Assembly: GCF_012034175.1 (NCBI RefSeq)
Contig: NZ_JAATEJ010000030.1
Span: 1-64,000 of the forward strand
Source: Actinacidiphila epipremni
GTDB lineage: Bacteria; Actinomycetota; Actinomycetes; Streptomycetales; Streptomycetaceae
Reading direction: 5' to 3'
DNA: 64,000 bases
In this document: positions 1-7,562 of the stretch, piece after piece
Numbering within the stretch: the first letter of the stretch is position 1
Layout: every line of letters starts with the position of its first letter
Made by a program: the position numbers and the translations under genes
Notes under the pieces: generated by a model
Databases searched by the model: none
What the model saw: only the letters and a program-made list of their open reading frames with translations
Told to the model about the DNA's origin: nothing

Positions 1-1
1 G

Positions 2-52
2 AGCGGGGTGGAGACGGTCGCGTGCCGGCTGGTCGTCCGCGACTCGGCCTGA
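2..52 (+). CDS. C-terminal tail of a LacI-type regulator (partial, cut by window start)
   Basis: The frame opening at base 2 reads SGVETVACRLVVRDSA and stops at 50-52. It closely resembles the last residues of the LacI regulator that follows (SGVRLHGCSLVVRESTATD), so it is read as the end of a second LacI-family repressor upstream on the same strand. Only 16 codons are visible, so this rests on one short similarity and the shared strand. Confidence 0.55.
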   Translation, partial: SGVETVACRLVVRDSA

Positions 53-182
53 GCGCGGAGCGCCTGCGGCGGGCGGCTGCCGTACGGGGGTCTCGGCGGG
101 TGCCGCGGTCGCCGTCATGGCCGGAGTCACGGCCGCGGCCATTGCCGGACCTGTCGCCGAAGCCGCCTGCGACAATCACCGC

Positions 183-1190
183 ATGGGGTCGGAGCGCGCG
201 GTGACGCTGAGCGAGGTGGCACACCGCGCGGGGGTGTCGCTCACGACGGCTTCCAAGGCCGTCAACGGGCAGGGGCGGATCTCCGCGCAGACCCGGGCCC
301 GGGTGCTCAGGGCCGCGCGGGAGCTGTCGTACACCCCGAACCGCATCGCCCGCGGCCTGAGCAGCGGGCGCAGCGGGAGCGTCGGGCTCGTGGTGGTGGA
401 CAGCCTCGCCCACCGGTTCGTGCTGCCCATCCTGCTGGGGGCGGAGGAGGCGCTCGGCGAGATCGACCTGAGCATGATCGTCGGCGACGCCCGCGGGGAC
501 GAGGCCAGGCTGCGGGCGATCGTCGACCGCTTCCGCGAGCGCAAGGTCGACGGCGTCCTCGTCGTGGGGGACAACAACGCGGTCACCCCGCGGGTGGACC
601 TGCCGGGGCTGCCGGTCACATACGTCTACGGCGAGACGGGCGCGGGAGGCGTGGCGCATGTGCCGGACGACCGGGCCGGCGCCGAGGCGGTGGCCGGGCA
701 TGTCGTCGGGACCGGGCGCGATCGGCTCGCGGTGGTGACCGGTCCGCGTACCGGGCGGGCGGTACGGGAGCGCGACGGCGGGACGCGGGCGGTCCTGGAG
801 CGGCACGGCCTCGCCCTCGCCGCGCCGGTGGTCCACACGGCGTGGTCGCAGCGGGCCGGCCGGCTGGCCGCACGGCGGCTGCTGGCGGAGCACCCCGGGC
901 TCCAGGCGATCGTGTGCGGCTCGGACCAGCTCGCGGCGGGCGCGGTCGAGGCGGTACGCGAGCACGGCCGCCGGGTGCCGGACGACGTGGCGGTCACCGG
1001 CTACGACAACTGGGCGGTGTTCGCGCTGGAGACCGATCCCCCGCTGACCACCGTCGACATGAACCTCGAAGTCCTCGGCGCGGCGGCGGTGCGCGATCTC
1101 TTCGGGATGATCGACGGCCGGCCGGTCGGCAGCGGGGTACGGCTGCACGGCTGCTCGCTGGTGGTGCGGGAGTCCACGGCGACGGACTGA
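183..1190 (+). CDS. LacI-family transcriptional regulator
   Basis: A 335-residue sugar-responsive repressor of standard LacI length. The N-terminal helix-turn-helix is at residues 8-29 (TLSEVAHRAGVSLTTASKAV), followed by the hinge helix (YTPNRIARGL, about 50-60) and a periplasmic-binding-protein-like effector domain to the end. The ATG at 183 puts the HTH at the usual distance from the N-terminus; an in-frame upstream start at 117 would add 22 residues with no family match. It probably follows another LacI gene. Two GGAAGCGCTTCC-type palindromes lie between it and the glycosidase downstream, suggesting it represses that enzyme. The inducer is unknown, probably a plant-polysaccharide sugar. 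Confidence 0.9.
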   Translation: MGSERAVTLSEVAHRAGVSLTTASKAVNGQGRISAQTRARVLRAARELSYTPNRIARGLSSGRSGSVGLVVVDSLAHRFVLPILLGAEEALGEIDLSMIVGDARGDEARLRAIVDRFRERKVDGVLVVGDNNAVTPRVDLPGLPVTYVYGETGAGGVAHVPDDRAGAEAVAGHVVGTGRDRLAVVTGPRTGRAVRERDGGTRAVLERHGLALAAPVVHTAWSQRAGRLAARRLLAEHPGLQAIVCGSDQLAAGAVEAVREHGRRVPDDVAVTGYDNWAVFALETDPPLTTVDMNLEVLGAAAVRDLFGMIDGRPVGSGVRLHGCSLVVRESTATD

Positions 1191-1196
1191 GCAGGT

Positions 1197-1212
1197 GGGG
1201 AAGCGCTTCCCC
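1197..1212. promoter_or_regulatory. LacI-type operator, site 1
   Basis: Perfect 16-bp palindrome GGGGAAGCGCTTCCCC starting 7 bp after the LacI stop codon. The AAGCGCTT-type core with central CG is typical of LacI-family operators. It lies upstream of a TTGACA at 1291-1296, a possible -35 element for the glycosidase. Confidence 0.7.
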
Positions 1213-1438
1213 TGCTGATGCCCTCCCGGCGCCCCGTCTGCGCCCTGCCGGCGAGCGCATGCCCGGCAAGCGGTCCTCGTGTGCGGTGTATTGACAAGCC
1301 GTTCACCCTTCGGGAACATCGCGGCAACACGAACGGCCTGGCCCAGGCCAGGTGTTTCCTGCGCTCTGCATACCGCCTGAGGCGTCCCACCCTCGGCGCT
1401 TCCTCCGCCCGGTCGCACGGCAGATGCCGTGCCTGCCT

Positions 1439-1452
1439 GGGGAAGCGCTTCC
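1439..1452. promoter_or_regulatory. LacI-type operator, site 2
   Basis: GGGGAAGCGCTTCC repeats the 12-bp palindromic core of the site at 1197-1212. It ends 36 bp before the proposed glycosidase start, in the expected 5' leader. Two copies 242 bp apart could allow looping by a tetrameric or paired repressor (inference). Confidence 0.7.
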
Positions 1453-1488
1453 TCAGATTCGGCCAACTCCACAGTCAGGGAGCCAGAC

Positions 1489-3288
1489 TTGTCCGCATAC
1501 ATTCCTGCCTCGTCCTCCTGCGCCGGTCCGCCGGACCGGCCCGCCCGTCAGGCCGCGCCCGCCCACCGGCGGTTCGCGCGGCGGGTGCTGCCGCACACCG
1601 CGCTGACCGCCCTCTTGATAGCGCTCACATTCGGCGCCGCCTCCCCCGCCCACGCCGCCGGCAACACCCTGACCGTCAACGTGGGTACGACGGTCCGCCC
1701 GGTCACGCACGTGGCGGCGGGCGGCCTCTACGGCGTCGACACCGGCACGACCCCGCCCCTCGACCAGCTCTACCCGCTGCACGCCAACACGTTCACCCAG
1801 CCCCCGCCGGGCACGCAGCAGCTCGGGAACGGCGCGACCCACCCCTGCTGCGACGCGCTCGGGGTGGCCGGCAAGGTCACCAACGCCGGGGCCCAGCAGT
1901 ACGTGCGACTGCCGGACATCTTCAAGACCTTCCCGTACAACTGGGTCAGCTGGGCGGACTGGGAGTCGAAGGTCGCCACTATGGTGAAGGCGCGTGTGAG
2001 CGCTAACACCACGACCAACATCGCGGGCTACGAGATCTGGAACGAGCCCGACGCCAACTGGACGACCAGCACGGGCGGCAACGCGGGGACGTACGACGCG
2101 GCGTGGACGCGTACGTACAAGGACATCCGCGCCATCGACACCACGACGCCCATCGTCGGGCCGGGCGAGTCGGCGTACAACCACGCCTGGATGCTCGACT
2201 TCATGACCAACGCCAAGAACACCGGCACGCTGCCGGCGGTCGCGGTGTGGCACGAGTTGCAGGACCAGAGCTACCAGAACGTCCAGGCGCACGTGAACGA
2301 CTTCCGCGCGATCGAGACGTCGCTGGGCCTGGCGCACATCCCCGTCTCCATCAACGAGTACGCCTCGACGGGGCAGGTCGACCAGCCCAGCGTCGCCGTC
2401 CACTACATGGCCGCCTTCGAGCGGGCCGGCGTGCACGACGCGGAGCGCGCGTACTGGTACGAGGCCGGGACGCTGAACGGGCTGCTCTACAACAACCAGC
2501 CCACCGCGTCCTACTGGGCCTACAAGTGGTACGGCGACCAGTCCGGCAACATCGTCCAGACGGTGCCGCAGTCCTGGCTCGACGGCGTCGCCTCCTACGA
2601 CGCGAGCCGCAAGCAGGTCAACGTGGTCTTCGGCGGTGACAGCGGCAGCAACACGGTGCGGGTGACCGGTCTTGGCGTGCTCGGCTCGCAGGTCAAGGTG
2701 ACCTTGTCCCGTACCGAGAACACCGGCCGGCACACCAACGAAGCCGCTCCGGTGACCGTGTCGACGGCGACCTACACCGTGGCCTCGGACGGCAGCATCT
2801 CGGTGCCGGTCAGCGGCATGGACGCGGTCAAGGCGTACCAGCTGCTCATCACCCCGACGTCGGGCGTGCCGAGCTGGCAGCAGACGTACGAGGCGGAGAA
2901 CGCCACCGTCGTCAACGCCAACCGCTTCACCTCCACGTCGGCGTCGGGCGGCGGCTACGTCGGGCAGATCGACAACAACACCGACATGCGCACGGACAGC
3001 TTCGTGGACTTCCTCGTGAACGTCCCGACCGCGAAGACGTACACGATGGCCATCAAGTACGCCAATGCCACCGGCGCCACCGCCACGCAGGGGCTCGCCT
3101 ACAACGGCGGCGCGTGGTCGACGGTCACCTACCCCGCGACCTCCTCGGGCTGGGGCCACCCCACCGGCCAGGCGAGCGTCTCCGTGAACCTGAAGGCCGG
3201 CTACAACATGATCCGCCTGGCGAAGGGCTCCCCCGGCTTCTCCGGCGGCACCGGCTACGCGGAGCTGGACAGCATCACCCTCAGCTGA
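1489..3288 (+). CDS. Secreted glycoside hydrolase with C-terminal CBM35
   Basis: A 599-residue exported enzyme. The TTG start at 1489 has an AGGGAG ribosome site 7-9 bases upstream and gives a signal peptide (HRRFARRVLPH n-region, hydrophobic core, cleavage near AHA, about residue 56). The catalytic part resembles clan GH-A (TIM barrel) enzymes: the likely acid/base is Glu186 in EIWNEPD and the likely nucleophile Glu290 in SINEYAS. Residues about 462-599 form a CBM35/CBM6-like module beginning TYEAENA. Flanking LacI operators suggest induction by its sugar product. The exact GH family and substrate are not certain from sequence; GH39- or GH5-like activity on plant polysaccharide is plausible. 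Confidence 0.8.
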   Translation: MSAYIPASSSCAGPPDRPARQAAPAHRRFARRVLPHTALTALLIALTFGAASPAHAAGNTLTVNVGTTVRPVTHVAAGGLYGVDTGTTPPLDQLYPLHANTFTQPPPGTQQLGNGATHPCCDALGVAGKVTNAGAQQYVRLPDIFKTFPYNWVSWADWESKVATMVKARVSANTTTNIAGYEIWNEPDANWTTSTGGNAGTYDAAWTRTYKDIRAIDTTTPIVGPGESAYNHAWMLDFMTNAKNTGTLPAVAVWHELQDQSYQNVQAHVNDFRAIETSLGLAHIPVSINEYASTGQVDQPSVAVHYMAAFERAGVHDAERAYWYEAGTLNGLLYNNQPTASYWAYKWYGDQSGNIVQTVPQSWLDGVASYDASRKQVNVVFGGDSGSNTVRVTGLGVLGSQVKVTLSRTENTGRHTNEAAPVTVSTATYTVASDGSISVPVSGMDAVKAYQLLITPTSGVPSWQQTYEAENATVVNANRFTSTSASGGGYVGQIDNNTDMRTDSFVDFLVNVPTAKTYTMAIKYANATGATATQGLAYNGGAWSTVTYPATSSGWGHPTGQASVSVNLKAGYNMIRLAKGSPGFSGGTGYAELDSITLS

Positions 3289-3301
3289 TCCCCCCACAGA
3301 C

Positions 3302-3342
3302 CGCCCCGCGGCGGGGCCGCTCCCCCGCCCCGCCGCGGGGCG
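3302..3342. terminator. Bidirectional hairpin terminator
   Basis: A perfect 15-bp stem: CGCCCCGCGGCGGGG at 3302-3316 pairs with 3328-3342 around an 11-nt loop. It sits between the convergent glycosidase and DHFR-like genes. There is no T-tract, as is usual for actinomycete terminators. Confidence 0.75.
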
Positions 3343-3356
3343 CACGGGTGGGGGTC

Positions 3357-3962
3357 TCAGGCGGGGGCGCCGAGCGGCGGGTGGTCGAGGACGCGGGGCT
3401 TGTACTCGACCAGTTGGGTGCGGCCGTCGAAGGTGCGGTGCTCGGTCATCTCCAGGGCGACGTCCGGGTAGCCGTCGTAGATGCGCTCTTCGCCCGTGGC
3501 CCCGGTGATCACCGGGAACATCACCACCCGGAAGCGGTCGACGAGCCCGGCGCGCAGCAGGGAGCGGCACAGGCTGATGCTGCCGATCGTGCTGAGCAGC
3601 CCCGTGCCGGCCGCCTTCAGGGCGCGGACCGCCTCGACGGCGTCGTCGCGGACGAGCGTGCAGTTGGCCCACGTCAGCGGGTCCTCCAGGGAGGAGGAGA
3701 ACACCACCTTGGGCGCCTGCGTCAGCTCGTCGACGGACGCCTCCTCCTCGGGCCTGAACTCGTCCTGGCCGGCCGGGACCTCGCCGGCGGCGAAGCCCGA
3801 CATCAGGCGGTAGGTGTTCGCGCCCATCAGGTAGGTGGCCTCGGGCTGCTCGCCGAGCCATGCGAGGTACTCCGGGCCCTCAAGTCCCCAGAAGCCGGGC
3901 CAGCCCTCTCCCGACGCGTAGCCGTCGAGGGTGGTGATGAAGTCGACGAGAAGCTCCGACAT
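3357..3962 (-). CDS. Dihydrofolate reductase family protein (RibD C-terminal-like)
   Basis: 201 residues matching the RibD_C/DHFR-like fold: N-terminal strand LLVDFITTLDGYA, an MGANTYRLM nucleotide-binding segment, a central LLSTIGSISLCRSLL segment typical of NADPH binding, and C-terminal VEYKPRV. A GAAAGGA ribosome site lies before the ATG. Members reduce small pterin- or pyrimidine-like substrates, but most are uncharacterised and this one is not a housekeeping FolA. It converges on the glycosidase and is not obviously in an operon. Confidence 0.8.
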   Translation of the reverse strand: MSELLVDFITTLDGYASGEGWPGFWGLEGPEYLAWLGEQPEATYLMGANTYRLMSGFAAGEVPAGQDEFRPEEEASVDELTQAPKVVFSSSLEDPLTWANCTLVRDDAVEAVRALKAAGTGLLSTIGSISLCRSLLRAGLVDRFRVVMFPVITGATGEERIYDGYPDVALEMTEHRTFDGRTQLVEYKPRVLDHPPLGAPA

Positions 3963-4139
3963 GCCGGTGTCCTTTCTTCGGTGTCATGTCACGAGCGTGG
4001 ACCGGCCGGGAGCCGCAAACTCATCGGTCGTGCGCTGACGGCGTGGCGCGTCGTCGTCCCTCGGCCGCGCACACCGCGGCGGAGCCCGGCCGGCAGCACG
4101 TCGGGCCTGCGGGCTCATGCCTCGGCGGACGGAGCCGGC

Positions 4140-5018
4140 TCAGTAGTTCGGGTAGACGACGAAGCGCGGGCGGGCGAGTCGCCGGGGCCGGTCGGCGAGC
4201 TCGGCGAGGGCGGCGCGGATCTCGCGCAGGTGGTCGGTGGTCAGCTGCAGCGGGGGTTCGTGCGGCTGGTAGGTGGTGCGCACCGGGTAGTCCACGCCCG
4301 GTTCCGTGGTCATCTCGATGTGGCAGCCCAGGACGTGGGTGACCGGTCTGCGCCCGCAGAAGTCGATCAGCCGGTCGATGGTGCGGGTGAATTCGGGCCA
4401 GTCGTTGACGTAGAGCCGGCCGGGATAGACGGTGTCGCCGGTGAGCAGGAAGCCGGTCCACGGGTCGTAGTACGTGACCGCTGCCTCGTGGTGCCCGGGG
4501 GTGGCGAGGCACTCCAGCACCCGGCCGCCCAGATCGACCCGGGCCACGGCCGCGGGGTCCCGGTCGAAGCCGAAGTGCTTCCAGGCCGTGCCGAGGTCGG
4601 CGCCGACCACTGTCGTCCCGGGGCGGTCGGCGAACTGGCCGTCGCCCGCGATGTGGTCGCCGTGGGCGTGCGTGTGCAGCACCAGCAGGCGGTAGTCGGG
4701 GCGCGGGTGGCGGGCGAGCCATTTATCGACGAGTTCGTCCACGACCTGGCGCAGGGGGAAGAACTCGGCCGACGCGGTGGCTCCGGTGTCGATCAGCACT
4801 GCTTGCGTGTTGCCGAAGAGCAGGAAGAGGAACGGCGCCTCGAAGTGGACCGCCATGTTCTGCCGCAGGATGACGGTGTGCTCGTCGTAGGCGTGGACCT
4901 GGATGTCCGGGTCGGTGTTGTGCTTGGCCGACGGGGAGCCGTGGATCCACCGGACGTCCAGGTCGCGGGGCCGGGGAACCGGGCTGCCGAAATCGACGAG
5001 GTGCGTGCCTGCGGCCAT
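4140..5018 (-). CDS. MBL-fold metallo-hydrolase
   Basis: 292 residues with metallo-beta-lactamase-fold zinc ligands: HTHAHGDH at 115-122, GHHEAA with His176, TGDT with Asp195 and a late GCHIEM histidine. The start at 5018 is chosen over an ORF opening at 5228 because a GGGAG ribosome site precedes it and the upstream extension has no family character. Likely a cytoplasmic hydrolase of glyoxalase-II or lactonase type; the substrate cannot be predicted. An in-frame LIDTG strand (about 75-79) before the metal motif is typical of the fold. Confidence 0.82.
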   Translation of the reverse strand: MAAGTHLVDFGSPVPRPRDLDVRWIHGSPSAKHNTDPDIQVHAYDEHTVILRQNMAVHFEAPFLFLLFGNTQAVLIDTGATASAEFFPLRQVVDELVDKWLARHPRPDYRLLVLHTHAHGDHIAGDGQFADRPGTTVVGADLGTAWKHFGFDRDPAAVARVDLGGRVLECLATPGHHEAAVTYYDPWTGFLLTGDTVYPGRLYVNDWPEFTRTIDRLIDFCGRRPVTHVLGCHIEMTTEPGVDYPVRTTYQPHEPPLQLTTDHLREIRAALAELADRPRRLARPRFVVYPNY

Positions 5019-5149
5019 GACGTCTCCCGAGTGCGTCGTCTTGGCGGGCCGGGTACGGCGCACATCTCGTCCGGGGCCGGCGTTTTCAGCCTCCGCCGGG
5101 ACGCTACCACGCCGGTGCTCCACGGCTCCGCCCGCCGGCCGGGGGGCGC

Positions 5150-5926
5150 TCACGCGTCGGCGACGACGATGTAGAACGTCACCGTGGCGAGGAAGAACCC
5201 GCTCGCGAGGTGGTCCAGCCAGCGCCACGCGCCGTCCTCGGTGAGGTAGCCGGCGGCGACGGCGCGACGGGTGTTGCGCTCCAGCCCGAGGACCTTGTCG
5301 GCGGCCCCGGCGTCGCGGAAAACCGGGGTCACGGGGAGGACGGCGGGTACCGCGAACCCGGCGTCCGCCGCCAGCCGCGGCAGCCGGCTCCCGATACGCG
5401 CGTTGGCCACGGCCTTCTCCGTGACGTAGCGCGTATAGGCGTGCGACAGGTCGCCGTCCGGGTGGTCGACGGTCAACGTGCCCCAGTCCGGCTCCCCCAT
5501 GACGAGCCGCCCCCCGGCCCGCAGCACCCGTCGTACCTCGCCCAGCACCCGGGCGGGGTCGGCCACGTGCTGCAACACCCGGTCGGTGCGGGCGCGATCG
5601 GCGCTGCGGTCCGCCAGCGGAAGCTCGTGCACGTCGCAGCTCCTGACGTCGACGACGTCCTCCCCCACCGTCCGCTCGGCCGCGGCGTCCACCGCGACCT
5701 GGTCGTGGTCAAGCCCGATCACGGCCCCGGCTCCGCCGACCGCCTCGGCCAGCGCACCGAGATCCGTCCCGGGCCCGCACCCGAGATCCACCACCGTCTG
5801 CCCGGCCCGGACATCGAGCTCCTCAAGCATGCGCTTCTTGTACGCCCGGCCCAGATCGCTCGCGGCAAGCCAGTCGAGGTAGGCGATCGGGTCGGGCGTG
5901 TCGGTCTCGAACATCGCGGAGGTCAT
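5150..5926 (-). CDS. Class I SAM-dependent methyltransferase
   Basis: 258 residues. Motif I VVDLGCGPGTDLG is at about 45-57, an acidic loop LDHDQ follows, then the post-motif segment RTDRVLQHVADP and VLRAGGRLVMGEPDWG, as in UbiE/COQ5-like enzymes. The start at 5926 keeps the SAM domain at its usual position; the longer frame to 6226 is compositionally non-coding. The methyl acceptor is unknown. It is a lone gene between an MBL hydrolase on the same strand and a degraded gene on the other. Confidence 0.82.
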   Translation of the reverse strand: MTSAMFETDTPDPIAYLDWLAASDLGRAYKKRMLEELDVRAGQTVVDLGCGPGTDLGALAEAVGGAGAVIGLDHDQVAVDAAAERTVGEDVVDVRSCDVHELPLADRSADRARTDRVLQHVADPARVLGEVRRVLRAGGRLVMGEPDWGTLTVDHPDGDLSHAYTRYVTEKAVANARIGSRLPRLAADAGFAVPAVLPVTPVFRDAGAADKVLGLERNTRRAVAAGYLTEDGAWRWLDHLASGFFLATVTFYIVVADA

Positions 5927-6113
5927 GCCCACAGTCAACCAACTGCGTCGGCCCGCGGGGGGCTTACCAGCCGGCAGCCCGGCCGTCCTGGTCCGGGACA
6001 ACGTCCGCCTGCACCCGGCCAAGCCGTTTCGCGCGACCACGGCCCGAACATGCGCTCGATAACATCGCTCCGCCAGGAAGCAAGCTTCCCCGTCCGACGA
6101 AGCGAGAGAGCGC

Positions 6114-6339
6114 ATGAGCGACGACGTCCTGTCGGTGATTCCGACCGACCCGCAGTGGCAGCCCGACCAGGCGGCAGCCGACCGCACGGTGGCCATCGTC
6201 GCCGAACTGGCCCTGCGGCTTCGCACGCTTCGAGATCGCCATCTGGAACCCCGAGCGCAACTGGTTCAGCGACGAAGAACTCACCACCCTCGCCAACGCG
6301 CTCGGACACCCCGTCAAGCAGGTCAGGGCGCACATCTAG
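6114..6339 (+). pseudogene. Internally deleted, frameshifted remnant of a conserved hypothetical gene
   Basis: An ATG at 6114 opens a frame reading MSDDVLSVIPTDPQWQPD and on to about IVAELA. The sequence then makes protein sense only in another frame, CGFARFEIAIWNPERNW through to VKQVRAHI with a stop at 6337-6339. The two halves look like the N- and C-terminal ends of one family of short Streptomyces proteins that I recall only from memory, joined near 6205-6220 with the middle missing. An AGAGAG ribosome site remains before the ATG. Read as a decayed gene with an out-of-frame internal deletion. Confidence 0.55.
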
Positions 6340-6439
6340 CACCCCCGCCAACCCGGCATCCCACCGCTCAACGCCAACGGCACGCCGTCCAGCCAGAGCC
6401 CTAGCGTCGGCTCCCGCACCCTCGGAGGGAAGGGCCGGT

Positions 6440-7408
6440 TCAGCGCTCGCGTCCGCGGGGCTTGAGGGGGGTCGGGGGGAGGGGTGGGGCTTCGAGGCGG
6501 GGGGCTGCGTAGCCGTGGACCTCGCCGAAGCGGGGGCCGGTGGTCCAGTCGGCGCGGGCCTGGGCGATGTCGTCGTGGGAGCGGGCGACGAAGTTCCACC
6601 ACATGACGATGCGTTCGGCGAAGGGTTCGCCGCCCAGGAGCATGAGGGAGGCTGGGGTGGGGGCGCGGAGGGGGAGGTGGGGGCGGCCGGTGCCGAGGTA
6701 GAGGAGGGAGCCGGGGGTGAGGGGGACGCCGTCGACTTCGGCTTCGCCGGACATCGCGAGGGCGGCGTACTCGAAGTCGGGGTGGAGGGGGAGGCGGGTG
6801 TCGGTGCCCTCGGCGAGGGTGAGGTCGGCGCCGACGAGGGGGGTGTAGGTGGTGCCGGGTGAGCGGGTGCCGTCGAGTTCGCCGAGGATGACGGTGGCGT
6901 GCAGGCCGTTGCCGCCGGTGACGGTGGGGAGTTCCGCGTGGTGCTCGAAGGCCGGCGGGACGGTCAGGTGGGTGCCGGGGAGGGCGACCCACAGCTGGGC
7001 TCCGTGCAGGTAGCGGGCGTGGTCGCGGGGGGACTCCTCGGAGTGCGAGATGCCGTGGCCGGACGTCATGAGGCCGAGTTCGCGGGGGCGTACGGTCTGC
7101 TTGCTGCCGAGGCTGTCGCGGTGCAGCACCTCGCCGTCGTGGAGCCAGCTCACCGTTTGCAGGCCGGTGTGCGGGTGGGGCGGGACCTGCATGCCGGGTT
7201 CGCGGGCGATGTCGTCGGGGCCGTAGTGGTCGACGAAGCACCAGGCGCCGACCATGCGCCGGCCCAGGTTCGGCAGCAGCCGGCGCACTTGCGTGCTCTC
7301 GCCGAGCGGCACGGTGCGGCTGGTGAGCAGGTCGCGGACGGGGGCGGCGGACACGTTCTGACGGCCGCCGCAGACGGTGGCCGCGGGCTTCACGTCGAGG
7401 TTGCTCAT
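6440..7408 (-). CDS. Pirin family protein
   Basis: 322 residues, a two-cupin pirin. The metal-binding motif HPHTGLQTVSW is at about 78-88, followed by the conserved GLMTSGHGISHSEESP segment, and a second cupin after residue 200 (FAERIVMWWNFVARSHDDI). Bacterial pirins bind iron; some show quercetinase activity and others modulate central metabolism. The C-terminus PLKPRGRER is basic and proline-rich. It is monocistronic here, with no visible regulator. Confidence 0.92.
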   Translation of the reverse strand: MSNLDVKPAATVCGGRQNVSAAPVRDLLTSRTVPLGESTQVRRLLPNLGRRMVGAWCFVDHYGPDDIAREPGMQVPPHPHTGLQTVSWLHDGEVLHRDSLGSKQTVRPRELGLMTSGHGISHSEESPRDHARYLHGAQLWVALPGTHLTVPPAFEHHAELPTVTGGNGLHATVILGELDGTRSPGTTYTPLVGADLTLAEGTDTRLPLHPDFEYAALAMSGEAEVDGVPLTPGSLLYLGTGRPHLPLRAPTPASLMLLGGEPFAERIVMWWNFVARSHDDIAQARADWTTGPRFGEVHGYAAPRLEAPPLPPTPLKPRGRER

Positions 7409-7562
7409 GCCCCGATCATCCCCTGGGCCTACGTACGTACGCGGGAGGCAGGCGGAGTGGAGGCTGCGCCCGGCGGCCGGCTACCCGGGCCCCACTGCTC
7501 GTGGCACGCTTCGCTCGGGCCTGTCGGCCGGCTCGGGCCAGGAGGCGTACACGAGGGGCGGC

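Noticed and set aside
6336-7241. Arg/Pro-rich minus-strand open frame overlapping the pirin gene.
   Set aside because: Out-of-frame shadow of pirin, with extreme Pro/Arg content and no motif.
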